The notes beneath the pieces are model-generated. The model had not been told where the DNA came from and searched no databases. It saw nothing but the letters and a program-made list of their open reading frames with translations. This document shows positions 14,588 through 21,311 of a stretch of 21,578 nucleotides of DNA, piece by piece. The translations under genes were made by a program, and so were the position numbers. The stretch lies in the NCBI GenBank assembly GCA_013331535.1, contig DUGF01000073.1:24697-46274 (forward strand), given 5' to 3'. Position 1 is the first letter of the stretch, and each line of letters begins with the position of its first letter. This DNA comes from Microcaldota archaeon (GTDB lineage Archaea; Micrarchaeota; Micrarchaeia; Anstonellales; Bilamarchaeaceae).

Positions 14588-14685
14588 GCTGCCGGAAATT
14601 GAATAGGAGGACTGGAGATAAAAGAAGGGATAATGGGACACTATATTAAAAAATGGTGTGATACTAATTAGATGCGGGTGTCCGC
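14588..14685 (+). promoter_or_regulatory. Gap with promoter and small hairpin before the 14686/14815 gene
   Basis: It contains a TATA-like TATATTAAAAAA (14642-14653) and a perfect hairpin ATGCGG-GTGT-CCGCAT (14672-14687). The hairpin also holds a five-codon frame (ATG at 14672) ending in GCATGA, which overlaps the ATG at 14686. A GGTG six bases upstream could be the ribosome site. Confidence 0.4.
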
Positions 14686-14763
14686 ATGATAACTGATACT
14701 AGAACGTTAAACCAATTACGCACTGATTGTTTCAGAGATGAATGCTTAGGAGACGTCTTATAG
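14686..14763 (+). other. Possible N-terminal coding segment ending in an in-frame TAG
   Basis: ATG 14686 opens 25 codons (MITDTRTLNQLRTDC...) ending in TAG 14761-14763. The frame then continues without a stop into ATG 14815 and on to 15123. It may be a real N-terminus interrupted by amber, a leader peptide or chance. It is weaker than the 7042 case because this segment has no recognised domain. Confidence 0.35.
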
Positions 14764-14814
14764 TATTTCACTGGCGAAAGGGAATTCCCAGATATCTCAA
14801 AACAAAATCCGGAT

Positions 14815-15123
14815 ATGACAAGGCAAGAACTGGTTTCTCTTGTTGCAATCGCACTGGATAACGAGAACCCGAATATTGTTTATACTGCGATTTCTTGTGT
14901 AAGGAAGATGACTTCTGATGAAAGAAAACAGCTTGAGGCAAAACTCAATGCACTTGCAAAACATCCCGATAAATGGATAAGAATTGAGGCACTGGGTGCC
15001 CTTAACGATCATAATACGCAAAGGAAAAGGGGGGCCTATGGAGAATATTTCATTCGCCTTCCGAATATGGGTGCTCTGGTTCCTGCGGTGCGTAGAGGAA
15101 AACCAGCACTAAGAGCAGTCTAG
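14815..15123 (+). CDS. Small HEAT-repeat-like protein of unknown function
   Basis: 102 residues from ATG 14815. Residues 1-65 read as two helix pairs (ELVSLVAIALDNENPNIVYT, VRKMTSDERKQLEAKLNALAKH) followed by PDKWIRIEALGALNDH, which has the spacing and Asp/Arg pattern of a HEAT-like repeat. The last 35 residues are basic and unstructured (RGKPALRAV). No ribosome site precedes 14815, so translation may depend on the upstream frame at 14686 in one way or another. Convergent with NurA; stop codons are 30 nt apart. I do not recognise the family. Confidence 0.5.
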   Translation: MTRQELVSLVAIALDNENPNIVYTAISCVRKMTSDERKQLEAKLNALAKHPDKWIRIEALGALNDHNTQRKRGAYGEYFIRLPNMGALVPAVRRGKPALRAV

Positions 15124-15153
15124 CTATGAGAATGATCTGGCGAAATGAACGAA

Positions 15154-16236
15154 CTAGCGAAACGGTCTCGCATTCCTTCTCATTTGCCTTATTGAATTCG
15201 GAGACAGGTCCATCAAAGCTTTTTGAACACGTTCTAATTCTAATGGATCAAGCATTGCTTTGAGGTCTGCGTCAATCAATACCGCTGGGTAGGCATAATT
15301 CTTGTTTATAGCTGACAGGGAAAGAACAATGGGGGCAACTGCACTTGCACCAGTTCCGGAATACGAAAGAAACTCTACCCGCAGGGGATAATCCCCCTCA
15401 ACACATTTTATGTAAAAAAGGTTTAATTTATCAGCAAAATTGGAACCGCCTGCAACTTTCAAATCCGATATTCCAATGTCGCGAAGGATTAGATGCTTTT
15501 TGGGAAACTGGGAATAACTCATTGAAAACGTGCGCTCGCGTGCGGCAAGAAGATGGTTGAGAAAAACCGCGTCGGAAGCACGAGAGGATAAATGCGGCTT
15601 TATTGAATCAACAAATCGCCTTCCGCGGGAATCTTTTGAAAGCCCGATTAATAATATCTTTTCTTTTTCGCAGATTGAATAGAGCCGCACGTAACTATGA
15701 ATTAATTCTGAATACAATGACGAAAGTTCGCTTTCTGCGCCTGGCCTGTCACTTGGAAGCGGAAGGATTGAACCGTCCAGGAAAAGGATATTCGGATGCA
15801 ATTTTTCCGCAACTGAAATCGCACAGGAAATTTCCTGCTCGAGCCTGAATAACTGCCTGAAAATCTGGGCTTCTGAATGATCAAGACCAATTCGTACGTC
15901 AATAACAGACTCTGGAACGCGGGATGGAAAATAATCTGATGAAACAACTTTAGAATTGGAATAGGAAAAACAGGAACATGCAGGACGGCAAACCGCGATA
16001 TCTATTCCATGAAGCTCTGAGGAAAGAAGGCCACTATCTACTGCACAGACTTTTCCATTGATTTTTGTTCCGTTGACTGGGATAGAAATGCCTTCTTCAA
16101 GTGCGCCGTCAAATGAAACCGAATCCTGCTCGGATTTTTTAATTCCGTAATTAGCACGAATGAATCTTGCCTCGTCCGCAACCTTTGAATTAAACTCAGA
16201 AATATGTGCGGCTACTGCACGAAGCTTGTCAATCAT
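15154..16236 (-). CDS. nurA: NurA-family 5'-3' DNA end-resection nuclease
   Basis: 360 residues from ATG 16236. An upstream start at 16311 would add a hydrophobic stretch that looks like a false membrane helix, whereas an A/T box (16257-16268) sits 26 nt before ATG 16236. KVCAVDSGLLSSEL (first catalytic Asp) and ILFLDGSILPLPSD (second Asp) are the NurA metal-binding motifs, and YAYPAVLIDADLKAML near the C-terminus matches the family's last conserved block. In archaea NurA works with the HerA helicase, Mre11 and Rad50 in double-strand break processing. No herA is next to it. The ATPase at the left edge is HerA-like in fold but its neighbours are transfer genes. Confidence 0.85.
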   Translation of the reverse strand: MIDKLRAVAAHISEFNSKVADEARFIRANYGIKKSEQDSVSFDGALEEGISIPVNGTKINGKVCAVDSGLLSSELHGIDIAVCRPACSCFSYSNSKVVSSDYFPSRVPESVIDVRIGLDHSEAQIFRQLFRLEQEISCAISVAEKLHPNILFLDGSILPLPSDRPGAESELSSLYSELIHSYVRLYSICEKEKILLIGLSKDSRGRRFVDSIKPHLSSRASDAVFLNHLLAARERTFSMSYSQFPKKHLILRDIGISDLKVAGGSNFADKLNLFYIKCVEGDYPLRVEFLSYSGTGASAVAPIVLSLSAINKNYAYPAVLIDADLKAMLDPLELERVQKALMDLSPNSIRQMRRNARPFR

Positions 16237-16256
16237 GAGTGGTATAGGTGCGGAAA

Positions 16257-16268
16257 TGAAAATAAAAA
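16257..16268 (-). promoter_or_regulatory. TATA-like box for nurA
   Basis: The minus strand reads CTTTTTTATTTT, about 26 nt before ATG 16236, which gives a leaderless transcript. Confidence 0.45.
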
Positions 16269-16374
16269 AGAATAGGGCGGAAAGGATAAGACAACCAAAG
16301 TGAAACTCCATGGCGTGACTGAAGATTAACCGGATTGTGGTTCTGATGTAGCACGTTCTCCTCTTGCTTCTTTT

Positions 16375-16500
16375 ATGAAATCCAATAAACCGAAGAATGA
16401 CTTGTTGAAATCGTTGAAAAACACCCCCCTCGTTAGGTCAGCTGCTAAAGATCCTAGTAAATTCTTTGTACGAGGTAAAACTATTTCCAGTTATCACTGA
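16375..16500 (+). CDS. Possible 41-residue basic small protein upstream of fic
   Basis: ATG 16375 opens a frame of 41 codons (MKSNKPKNDLLKSLKNTPLV...). It is Lys-rich, and its last codons AGT TAT CAC TGA are the first operator-like repeat of the fic promoter. There is no TATA box or ribosome site before it. It lacks the [ST]xxxE[GN] motif of Fic antitoxins. It may be chance or a remnant. The rest of the 16237-16582 gap holds the nurA promoter and the fic operators. Confidence 0.22.
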   Translation: MKSNKPKNDLLKSLKNTPLVRSAAKDPSKFFVRGKTISSYH

Positions 16501-16579
16501 ATTATATAGTTACTAAAACCAGTTATAACTTTGGCAAGTTATCACCGAAAAGAATATATATCTATTTTCAGTGATAACT
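16489..16579 (+). promoter_or_regulatory. Array of AGTTATCAC operator-like repeats around the fic promoter
   Basis: Sites: AGTTATCACTGA (16489-16500), AGTTAC (16508-16513), palindrome AGTTATAACT (16521-16530), AGTTATCACCGA (16537-16548) and TCAGTGATAACT (16568-16579). The last is an exact inverted copy of the first. The TATA-like box GAATATATAT (16552-16561) lies between the last two, and the last overlaps the expected transcription start. Confidence 0.75.
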
Positions 16580-16582
16580 ATT

Positions 16583-17563
16583 ATGTCCCGAATAATAAAA
16601 AGAATCGTGAAAGGAAAAATCTATTATTACCTAGAAGAATCCATAAAAAAAGGAACTGTGTGGGTTAAGGAAAGTGTTTATCTCGGCAAAGATTTGCCTG
16701 ACAATGTAAAACTGACTGAGATTTACAAAAAATTTGAGGATAAACTTAAGCAGAAAGGCACATCTGGGATTACACCTCCATTCACGGAATTCATAACTCG
16801 TAATCTTGCCATAAAACTAGAAAAGGCAGTTAACGACAAGTTGTTGTTTTTGAGTTCACTTTCTCCCAAACAAAGAATTGATTTTATCAGAAGGGAAAGG
16901 ATAACCTTTGTTACTGACTCAAACGCCATTGAGGGTTCAACTCTGGACTATTGGCTGACAGAAAGAGTTCTCTCAGACCAAAAAAGAATCGAATTGTTGC
17001 AGAAACGCGGAGCGACAATTACAAATATGGATCGGGAAGAACAAGAAGCACTCAATCTCAATAAGTGCCTGGATATTTATGAAAAACTCCTTAAAAATAA
17101 AAGGGAGTTAAATGAGGAGATGATTCTGCAACTTCATTGCATACTCCTTTCGAAAATAGAAGGCTATGAACAGTACTGTGGAATTTGGAGACCCGTAAAT
17201 GTAAGAATCCATAGTTCAGACCATGTTTTTCCACATCACCAAGAAGTCCCAATGCTTATGAAAGAACTGATTGAATGGCATTACAAAAATAAGAATTTGA
17301 TTCACCCCGTAGAACTTGCAGCAAAGTTCCATACGAAATTCACTACAGTTCATCCATTCGCTGATGGAAATGGGAGGATGGCAAGACTGCTTATGAATTA
17401 TATACTTCAAGCAAATAAACTTCCATTCGCAAACATACCTCTTAGAAAAAGAAGCAAATATATGCGAACTCAGGCGGCTGGCAACAGCAACAATCATAAA
17501 CTGTTTGTCATTTTCTTGGCTCAGGAAATAATCAAACAAAACCAAAAACTGAAATCAAAGTGA
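16583..17563 (+). CDS. Fic-domain protein (class II-type, self-inhibited)
   Basis: 326 residues from the leaderless ATG 16583, about 26 nt after the TATA-like box. The Fic motif HPFADGNGRMAR (257-268) is complete, so AMP- or other nucleotide transfer is possible. SNAIEG (113-118) matches the inhibitory [ST]xxxE[GN] helix upstream of the Fic core, as in class II proteins that are held inactive by their own helix. The N-terminal 60 residues are basic (IIKRIVKGKIYYYLEES), resembling the fold found before many archaeal/bacterial Fic domains. The C-terminus lacks an obvious winged helix, so the repressor acting on the operator array is not evident here. A toxin-like or regulatory modification role is inferred. 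Confidence 0.92.
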   Translation: MSRIIKRIVKGKIYYYLEESIKKGTVWVKESVYLGKDLPDNVKLTEIYKKFEDKLKQKGTSGITPPFTEFITRNLAIKLEKAVNDKLLFLSSLSPKQRIDFIRRERITFVTDSNAIEGSTLDYWLTERVLSDQKRIELLQKRGATITNMDREEQEALNLNKCLDIYEKLLKNKRELNEEMILQLHCILLSKIEGYEQYCGIWRPVNVRIHSSDHVFPHHQEVPMLMKELIEWHYKNKNLIHPVELAAKFHTKFTTVHPFADGNGRMARLLMNYILQANKLPFANIPLRKRSKYMRTQAAGNSNNHKLFVIFLAQEIIKQNQKLKSK

Positions 17564-17581
17564 CCGAAGAGCCCCCATGTC

Positions 17582-17898
17582 GCGAACGTCCGATAAAACG
17601 TCGCAACGTTCATGAACATGTACAAAATGCGATACATTTTGTATCAGACAAGTTCGCTGATGCGAACTTGCAGATGTTCAGGAACGAAGCGTCGTTCATG
17701 ACATACTGAACCAACGACCGATAAATCGATGATTCGATTTATGGTGTCGTAATCGACGATTCGATTACGAGCATGTTCATGAACGAGGTGTCGTTCATGA
17801 CATCCATTGAACGGATCGCAGTTCAATCGGAGATGAAACTTAAATTTTCAAATCCGTGTGGCTTTTAGCCACATCTCTTGAAGTTTTAGAAACTTCAA
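17582..17898. repeat. Array of about nine consecutive short hairpins
   Basis: In this 317-bp gene-free stretch almost all bases belong to inverted repeats. Stem pairs: 17621-17629/17635-17643 (9 bp, loop CGATA); 17649-17657/17662-17670 (9 bp, loop TGAT); 17682-17687/17692-17697; 17721-17729/17734-17742 (9 bp, loop TGAT); 17748-17756/17761-17769 (9 bp, loop CGAT); 17777-17786/17791-17800 (10 bp, loop GGTG); 17806-17812/17821-17827; 17857-17863/17867-17873; 17878-17886/17890-17898 (9 bp, loop TAG). A bulged stem at 17582-17604 encloses CCGATAAA. Stem sequences differ while the loops stay CGAT or TGAT-like. There is no coding frame of note. Confidence 0.85.
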
Positions 17899-17932
17899 AA
17901 TCGGTATTACTTATTTGGTTCAGTATAGGGCC

Positions 17933-18003
17933 GAACCCAAAACACGAAACAGGATGCTGAATGCCCGATGCTGGATGCCGGCTGCTCGCTGCTGATTGCT
18001 GTA
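17933..18003. repeat. Dispersed intergenic repeat, copy 2 (head plus quasi-periodic tail)
   Basis: Head GAACCCAAAACACGAAAC (17933-17950) is followed by GATGCTG/GATGCTGG/GCTGCTGATTGCTG words repeating every 7-9 bases. It abuts the stop of the thioredoxin-like gene, as copy 1 lies near the end of the zinc-ribbon gene. Confidence 0.5.
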
Positions 18004-18010
18004 AACAGCT

Positions 18011-19141
18011 TTACTGCGGCGGCATTGGCGGCTTTGTCTGTGTTCCTGTTATAGGTGCCTTTGTTTCGGTTGATGTTGCGGAAGACGGAATTACGGCTGA
18101 TGAACCGCTCCCGAACGTGATTGTGGTTTCATTTGAAGTGGCTGCAGATGAACTGGATGCAGTTGAAGCTGCCGAAGATCCCGAACCAACGCTCAAATCC
18201 GTATATGAACCGCTTGTTATCTGCTCGACCGCACGAAATATCAATGAACCATCAGATTCGATTGAACCAACCTGTGACCAGATCTCATCAAAATTTGGAT
18301 ATGCACTTGCGTCATTGGAAAGAATTACCGTAGGCACCTTGGTTATTTTGTATTTTGATACAAGTGCTTTCCCATTTTCAGAAGAGATGTCAAATGTAGA
18401 TACTCCACCAAGGCGCATTGCAAACTTGGTTTTGAGAAGATCCTGATGCAGTGAGACGTTATAACAGTCTGCACACGTAGCATCCACAAGTTCTATAACG
18501 GAAACGTCACCGACAATCTCTTTTGAATCAAGGTCTAAATATGGTGGGTAAGGAGAGCGAAATACCAGAGTTCCATCGCTTTCGCGGGTTCCGAAATTTA
18601 CCCAGGAACTGACAAGCTTGGAATCCTCGGAAAGCTTTCCGGTTATAATAAGAGTTGGGACTCTTGTAATGGAATATTTCTGAATAAGTTCTACACCCTT
18701 TTCATCGGTTGAATAGACACTGTCAACGTTTGCTATTTCTATTTCAAGAAGTGCTGCATTATTTGCAAGTGCAGTTACAAGATAGTCCGCACCTTGACAG
18801 TCATTACAGACCGAATCCTTGATTATAGTTATATAAACCGGAGTGATAGGAGTTTTAACAACGTTTACCGGAGCTGAAATAGTTTCGTTTCCTGCCAAAG
18901 CAGATGGTTGCGCAGCCTGCGGTGCAATAAAAGCGAAATAAGCCACAATCCCTAGTAAAATAACTGCAAGTGCAAGAAGAACCATTTCATTTTTTCCAAG
19001 CGCAATAGAGGAAGATGGGCCTGAAGATGGTTGCGATAACGCAGATTTCGTCTGTTGTGATTGCGTCGGCGCACTAACAGTAGTATTTGGCTTAAATTTG
19101 ACTGACCCGCTCTCTCCAGAAGTTTGTTTTTTGACTACCAT
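18011..19141 (-). CDS. Membrane-anchored protein with two thioredoxin-like CxxC domains
   Basis: 376 residues. Residues 1-50 are Ser/Gln-rich and cytosolic, with one membrane helix at about 52-73 and the rest outside. Domain 1 (about 100-195) has SVCNDCQ (Cys112/Cys115) and the cis-Pro motif RVPT (160-163). Domain 2 (about 212-307) has ATCADCYN (Cys223/Cys226) and KVPT (268-271). Both domains share the sequence layout of a duplication, including matching ESDG..VFR / ESDG..IFR ends. The last 65 residues are Ser/Thr-rich with no structure. It is likely a surface disulfide oxidoreductase or isomerase. A TATA-like ATAAAATTTT (19158-19167) about 20 nt upstream supports ATG 19141. Follows Pelota by 74 nt. 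Confidence 0.8.
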   Translation of the reverse strand: MVVKKQTSGESGSVKFKPNTTVSAPTQSQQTKSALSQPSSGPSSSIALGKNEMVLLALAVILLGIVAYFAFIAPQAAQPSALAGNETISAPVNVVKTPITPVYITIIKDSVCNDCQGADYLVTALANNAALLEIEIANVDSVYSTDEKGVELIQKYSITRVPTLIITGKLSEDSKLVSSWVNFGTRESDGTLVFRSPYPPYLDLDSKEIVGDVSVIELVDATCADCYNVSLHQDLLKTKFAMRLGGVSTFDISSENGKALVSKYKITKVPTVILSNDASAYPNFDEIWSQVGSIESDGSLIFRAVEQITSGSYTDLSVGSGSSAASTASSSSAATSNETTITFGSGSSAVIPSSATSTETKAPITGTQTKPPMPPQ

Positions 19142-19157
19142 AAAAATTTCACCCTTA

Positions 19158-19168
19158 AAATTTTATAC
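19158..19168 (-). promoter_or_regulatory. TATA-like box for the thioredoxin-like membrane protein gene
   Basis: The minus strand reads TATAAAATTTT about 20-25 nt before ATG 19141. A GGGTGA lies in the same short leader region and may be incidental. Confidence 0.45.
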
Positions 19169-19214
19169 TGTCGGAAACGTTTTTCTTCCATACCATACGT
19201 TCACCTAAAAAGTA

Positions 19215-20252
19215 TTAACTGTCTGTTTTAACACTGAACTTTAAAAATGCTACTATGCTGCCAAAGCCCTTTAGCCGCATGCCAGCATCGCCTTCTTCGG
19301 ACATGATAATGACCTTTCCTTTAGAGCGGCTAGCTGCATCTGCAATGCTTTCGGCCTCCTTTGACATTCGAAGAAGTGAATCAAGCACAAGAAGCCTATT
19401 GACTGCGGACATTTCTGATGCATGAGCAACCTCCTTAAGTCCGTATGCGATAAGATTGCTTTCTTTGTTAAGCTCTGTGAGAAACTCCTCCATCATCTGC
19501 TCTTCCTGTTCAAGGCGGGCCTCACCGATAATTTTTTCAATTGTGCCGCGTTTGAGAAGTTCGCTTACTCCGTTTCGTTCAGCATAGCTGCATGATTCGA
19601 AAATAATGCGCTTGAGAAGCACGGGGTCTTTCTTTCCAATAAACTTCCTAAGATTATCCTTTGTGAAGCCAGGGCCAGCTACAATATGTTTTTCTTCATG
19701 CTTTCCTATTTCGGCCATTATGTCTCCAAAATATTGCGCCGTGCGCTCATCATATTTTTCATCGCTCTTTCTTGCAGAATTGTGGAATTCCTTCCCATAG
19801 TCAATGCCATAACCTCGCAAAACAGCAGTTAGTGCTTTTTCATCATCCATAACAATTATCCGAATTTGTGGTCTTTTGGATTCCTTTTCCGCATCCTTGA
19901 GACGACCGAGTTGATAGGAATGCCATATCTTTACAACCTCTATTTTATCTCCTGGTTCAACATCGATTGTATGATAGCGGCCAAGCTGGATGAAATCCTC
20001 TGGTTCCCCCCAGATAATCTTGCCATGCACCCTTAGACGGTTCACAGACTTTGAAAATTCGACGTTCTCCACGGCCACAGTGAGTTTGACGTGCTTTTTT
20101 TCTTCTTTTGTACCGATGCGGACACTACGCATGGAATGCGCGGTTACCTTATCCCCTGTTGATAGGATTTTTTCCAGATGCCATAAATCATCCACTGTGT
20201 CTATGGCAATCTTTGCCTCTCCGGTCTTATGATCAAGACGAATCAGTTTCAT
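19215..20252 (-). CDS. pelA: Pelota (Dom34) ribosome rescue factor
   Basis: 345 residues, normal length. The N-terminal Sm-like domain (about 1-130) opens with MKLIRLDHKTGEAKIAIDTV and includes IIWGEPEDFIQLGRYHTIDV. The central domain (about 135-235) carries EKHIVAGPGFTKDNLRKFI. The C-terminal eRF1-like domain (about 240-345) ends with GDAGMRLKGFGSIVAFLKF. There is no GGQ motif, as expected for Pelota. It splits stalled ribosomes together with the aEF1A/ABCE1 partners. The start overlaps the upstream lipoprotein gene by 20 nt, and AGGTGG lies 8 nt before the ATG. Confidence 0.96.
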   Translation of the reverse strand: MKLIRLDHKTGEAKIAIDTVDDLWHLEKILSTGDKVTAHSMRSVRIGTKEEKKHVKLTVAVENVEFSKSVNRLRVHGKIIWGEPEDFIQLGRYHTIDVEPGDKIEVVKIWHSYQLGRLKDAEKESKRPQIRIIVMDDEKALTAVLRGYGIDYGKEFHNSARKSDEKYDERTAQYFGDIMAEIGKHEEKHIVAGPGFTKDNLRKFIGKKDPVLLKRIIFESCSYAERNGVSELLKRGTIEKIIGEARLEQEEQMMEEFLTELNKESNLIAYGLKEVAHASEMSAVNRLLVLDSLLRMSKEAESIADAASRSKGKVIIMSEEGDAGMRLKGFGSIVAFLKFSVKTDS

Positions 20253-20778
20253 TGTTTAGCCACCTGGATATTTCTGCGGAGACCACTGTTTCATTTATAG
20301 GAATACTGCCATTTATACTTTCGATGCCAACGAAATGCTTGTTACCAATAATCAGCATTGGAATAAGTCGGCTTTCGTTTGGAATATTAAACTCGTCGGT
20401 ATGTTTATTGAACGCAGTGAGCCCCTGGAGATTTACCACATTAAACTCCTTCCAGACTACAGACTTATTGAATTTTTCATGGATTGAATCGACCGTTGGA
20501 CGAACAGCCTTTGAAATGGCGCACATGGTTGAGTGATAATAGTATATTGTCGGAAGCGAGATAAGCTCTGCGGACAGGTTTTCAAGCTCTGAATCGGTTT
20601 CATTAAAGCCGCTTTCGTTTATTTCCAATGGAAACTGAGAGGACAGAATAGACTCATTTAACTGAGCTGGAATAGCATCTGTCAAGTCCTCTTCAATCGA
20701 CTTTGGACCGATCTGCTGGATGCAACCCAAGAGGAGAAACAAGACAGAGAGCATTAGAACTGTTTGTATGTCTGGCAT
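20233..20778 (-). CDS. Thioredoxin-fold lipoprotein with a single CxxS cysteine
   Basis: 181 residues. MPDIQTVLMLSVLFLLLGC is a clear lipoprotein signal, with lipobox LLGC and Cys19. Residues 20-70 form an Asn/Glu-rich linker. Residues 76-170 look like a thioredoxin fold: IYYYHSTMCAISKAVRP with Cys86-x-x-Ser89 in place of CxxC, and RLIPML with the cis-Pro at 140. A CxxS site usually allows isomerase- or glutathione-type chemistry rather than full oxidation. It is in one operon with the AbiE-like genes (5 nt after the previous stop) and Pelota (20-nt overlap). The redox role is inferred. Confidence 0.75.
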   Translation of the reverse strand: MPDIQTVLMLSVLFLLLGCIQQIGPKSIEEDLTDAIPAQLNESILSSQFPLEINESGFNETDSELENLSAELISLPTIYYYHSTMCAISKAVRPTVDSIHEKFNKSVVWKEFNVVNLQGLTAFNKHTDEFNIPNESRLIPMLIIGNKHFVGIESINGSIPINETVVSAEISRWLNNETDSS

Positions 20779-20783
20779 GGAAA

Positions 20784-21311
20784 TCAGTCCATTTTCTCCC
20801 TAAACCTTTTTTTATCTTTCCTTATCTGCGAGCGGAGCGCATACGCGCCATAAGGCGTGCGCTTGAACTTTGCGCCTTCAATGCTTTTGACTTTGTGGAA
20901 GATGATTTTATTGCCGTAAAGGGAGAGGATTACCGCCGTATTCTTCGCCCGCCAGGTCGTCTTTTTTCTGTTTTGTTCTATGCGTTTTTTCAAATCAATG
21001 GTTTTACTTATCTTTTCATTGACTATATGCACATGTCCAATCGGCTGCCATTTGATTGCGTAATGTTCCTCTGCAGTCCTACAACTAAAATAGTAATCAT
21101 CGCTATTTAGATAAAGTTTCGCAGCGCGATATAATGTTCTTCCAGGATTGTCGATAAATTTTCCCCTTCGTTCCTCTTCGCCTGGAACGTAATAAATTCC
21201 CTTGAACGGAGTGGGAAACAGTTTAAGCCCAGCACTCAAATTTTTTATTTCCGTTTCGTTTAATCCTTGTTTTAACAAAGATGCGTAGGTTATAACTTGT
21301 CTAGATAGCAT
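20784..21311 (-). CDS. AbiEi-like partner protein (putative antitoxin/regulator)
   Basis: 175 residues from ATG 21311, chosen because GAGGTG lies about 7 nt upstream; a TTG at 21326 is less likely. The N-terminus SRQVITYASLLKQGLNETEI resembles a short helix-turn-helix, followed by PFKGIYYVPG, YRAAKLYLNSDDYYFSCRTA and PIGHVHIVNEK, which recall the AbiEi family of type IV toxin-antitoxin systems. The last 40 residues are very basic. It overlaps the AbiEii-like gene by 11 nt and comes after it, whereas in typical abiE loci the antitoxin comes first. The call rests on pattern and neighbourhood and is moderately sure. Confidence 0.6.
   Translation of the reverse strand: MLSRQVITYASLLKQGLNETEIKNLSAGLKLFPTPFKGIYYVPGEEERRGKFIDNPGRTLYRAAKLYLNSDDYYFSCRTAEEHYAIKWQPIGHVHIVNEKISKTIDLKKRIEQNRKKTTWRAKNTAVILSLYGNKIIFHKVKSIEGAKFKRTPYGAYALRSQIRKDKKRFREKMD

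Noticed and set aside
16237..16311. Hydrophobic N-terminal extension of NurA
   Set aside because: It overlaps the A/T-rich promoter; the hydrophobicity comes from the TATA-like T-run.
17582..17898. CRISPR array reading of the hairpin tract
   Set aside because: No constant direct repeat with unique spacers; it is the stems that vary, and unit lengths are about 20 nt and irregular.
17961..18446. Plus-strand 161-codon frame
   Set aside because: Antisense to the C-terminal Ser/Thr tail and second thioredoxin-like domain of the minus-strand gene.
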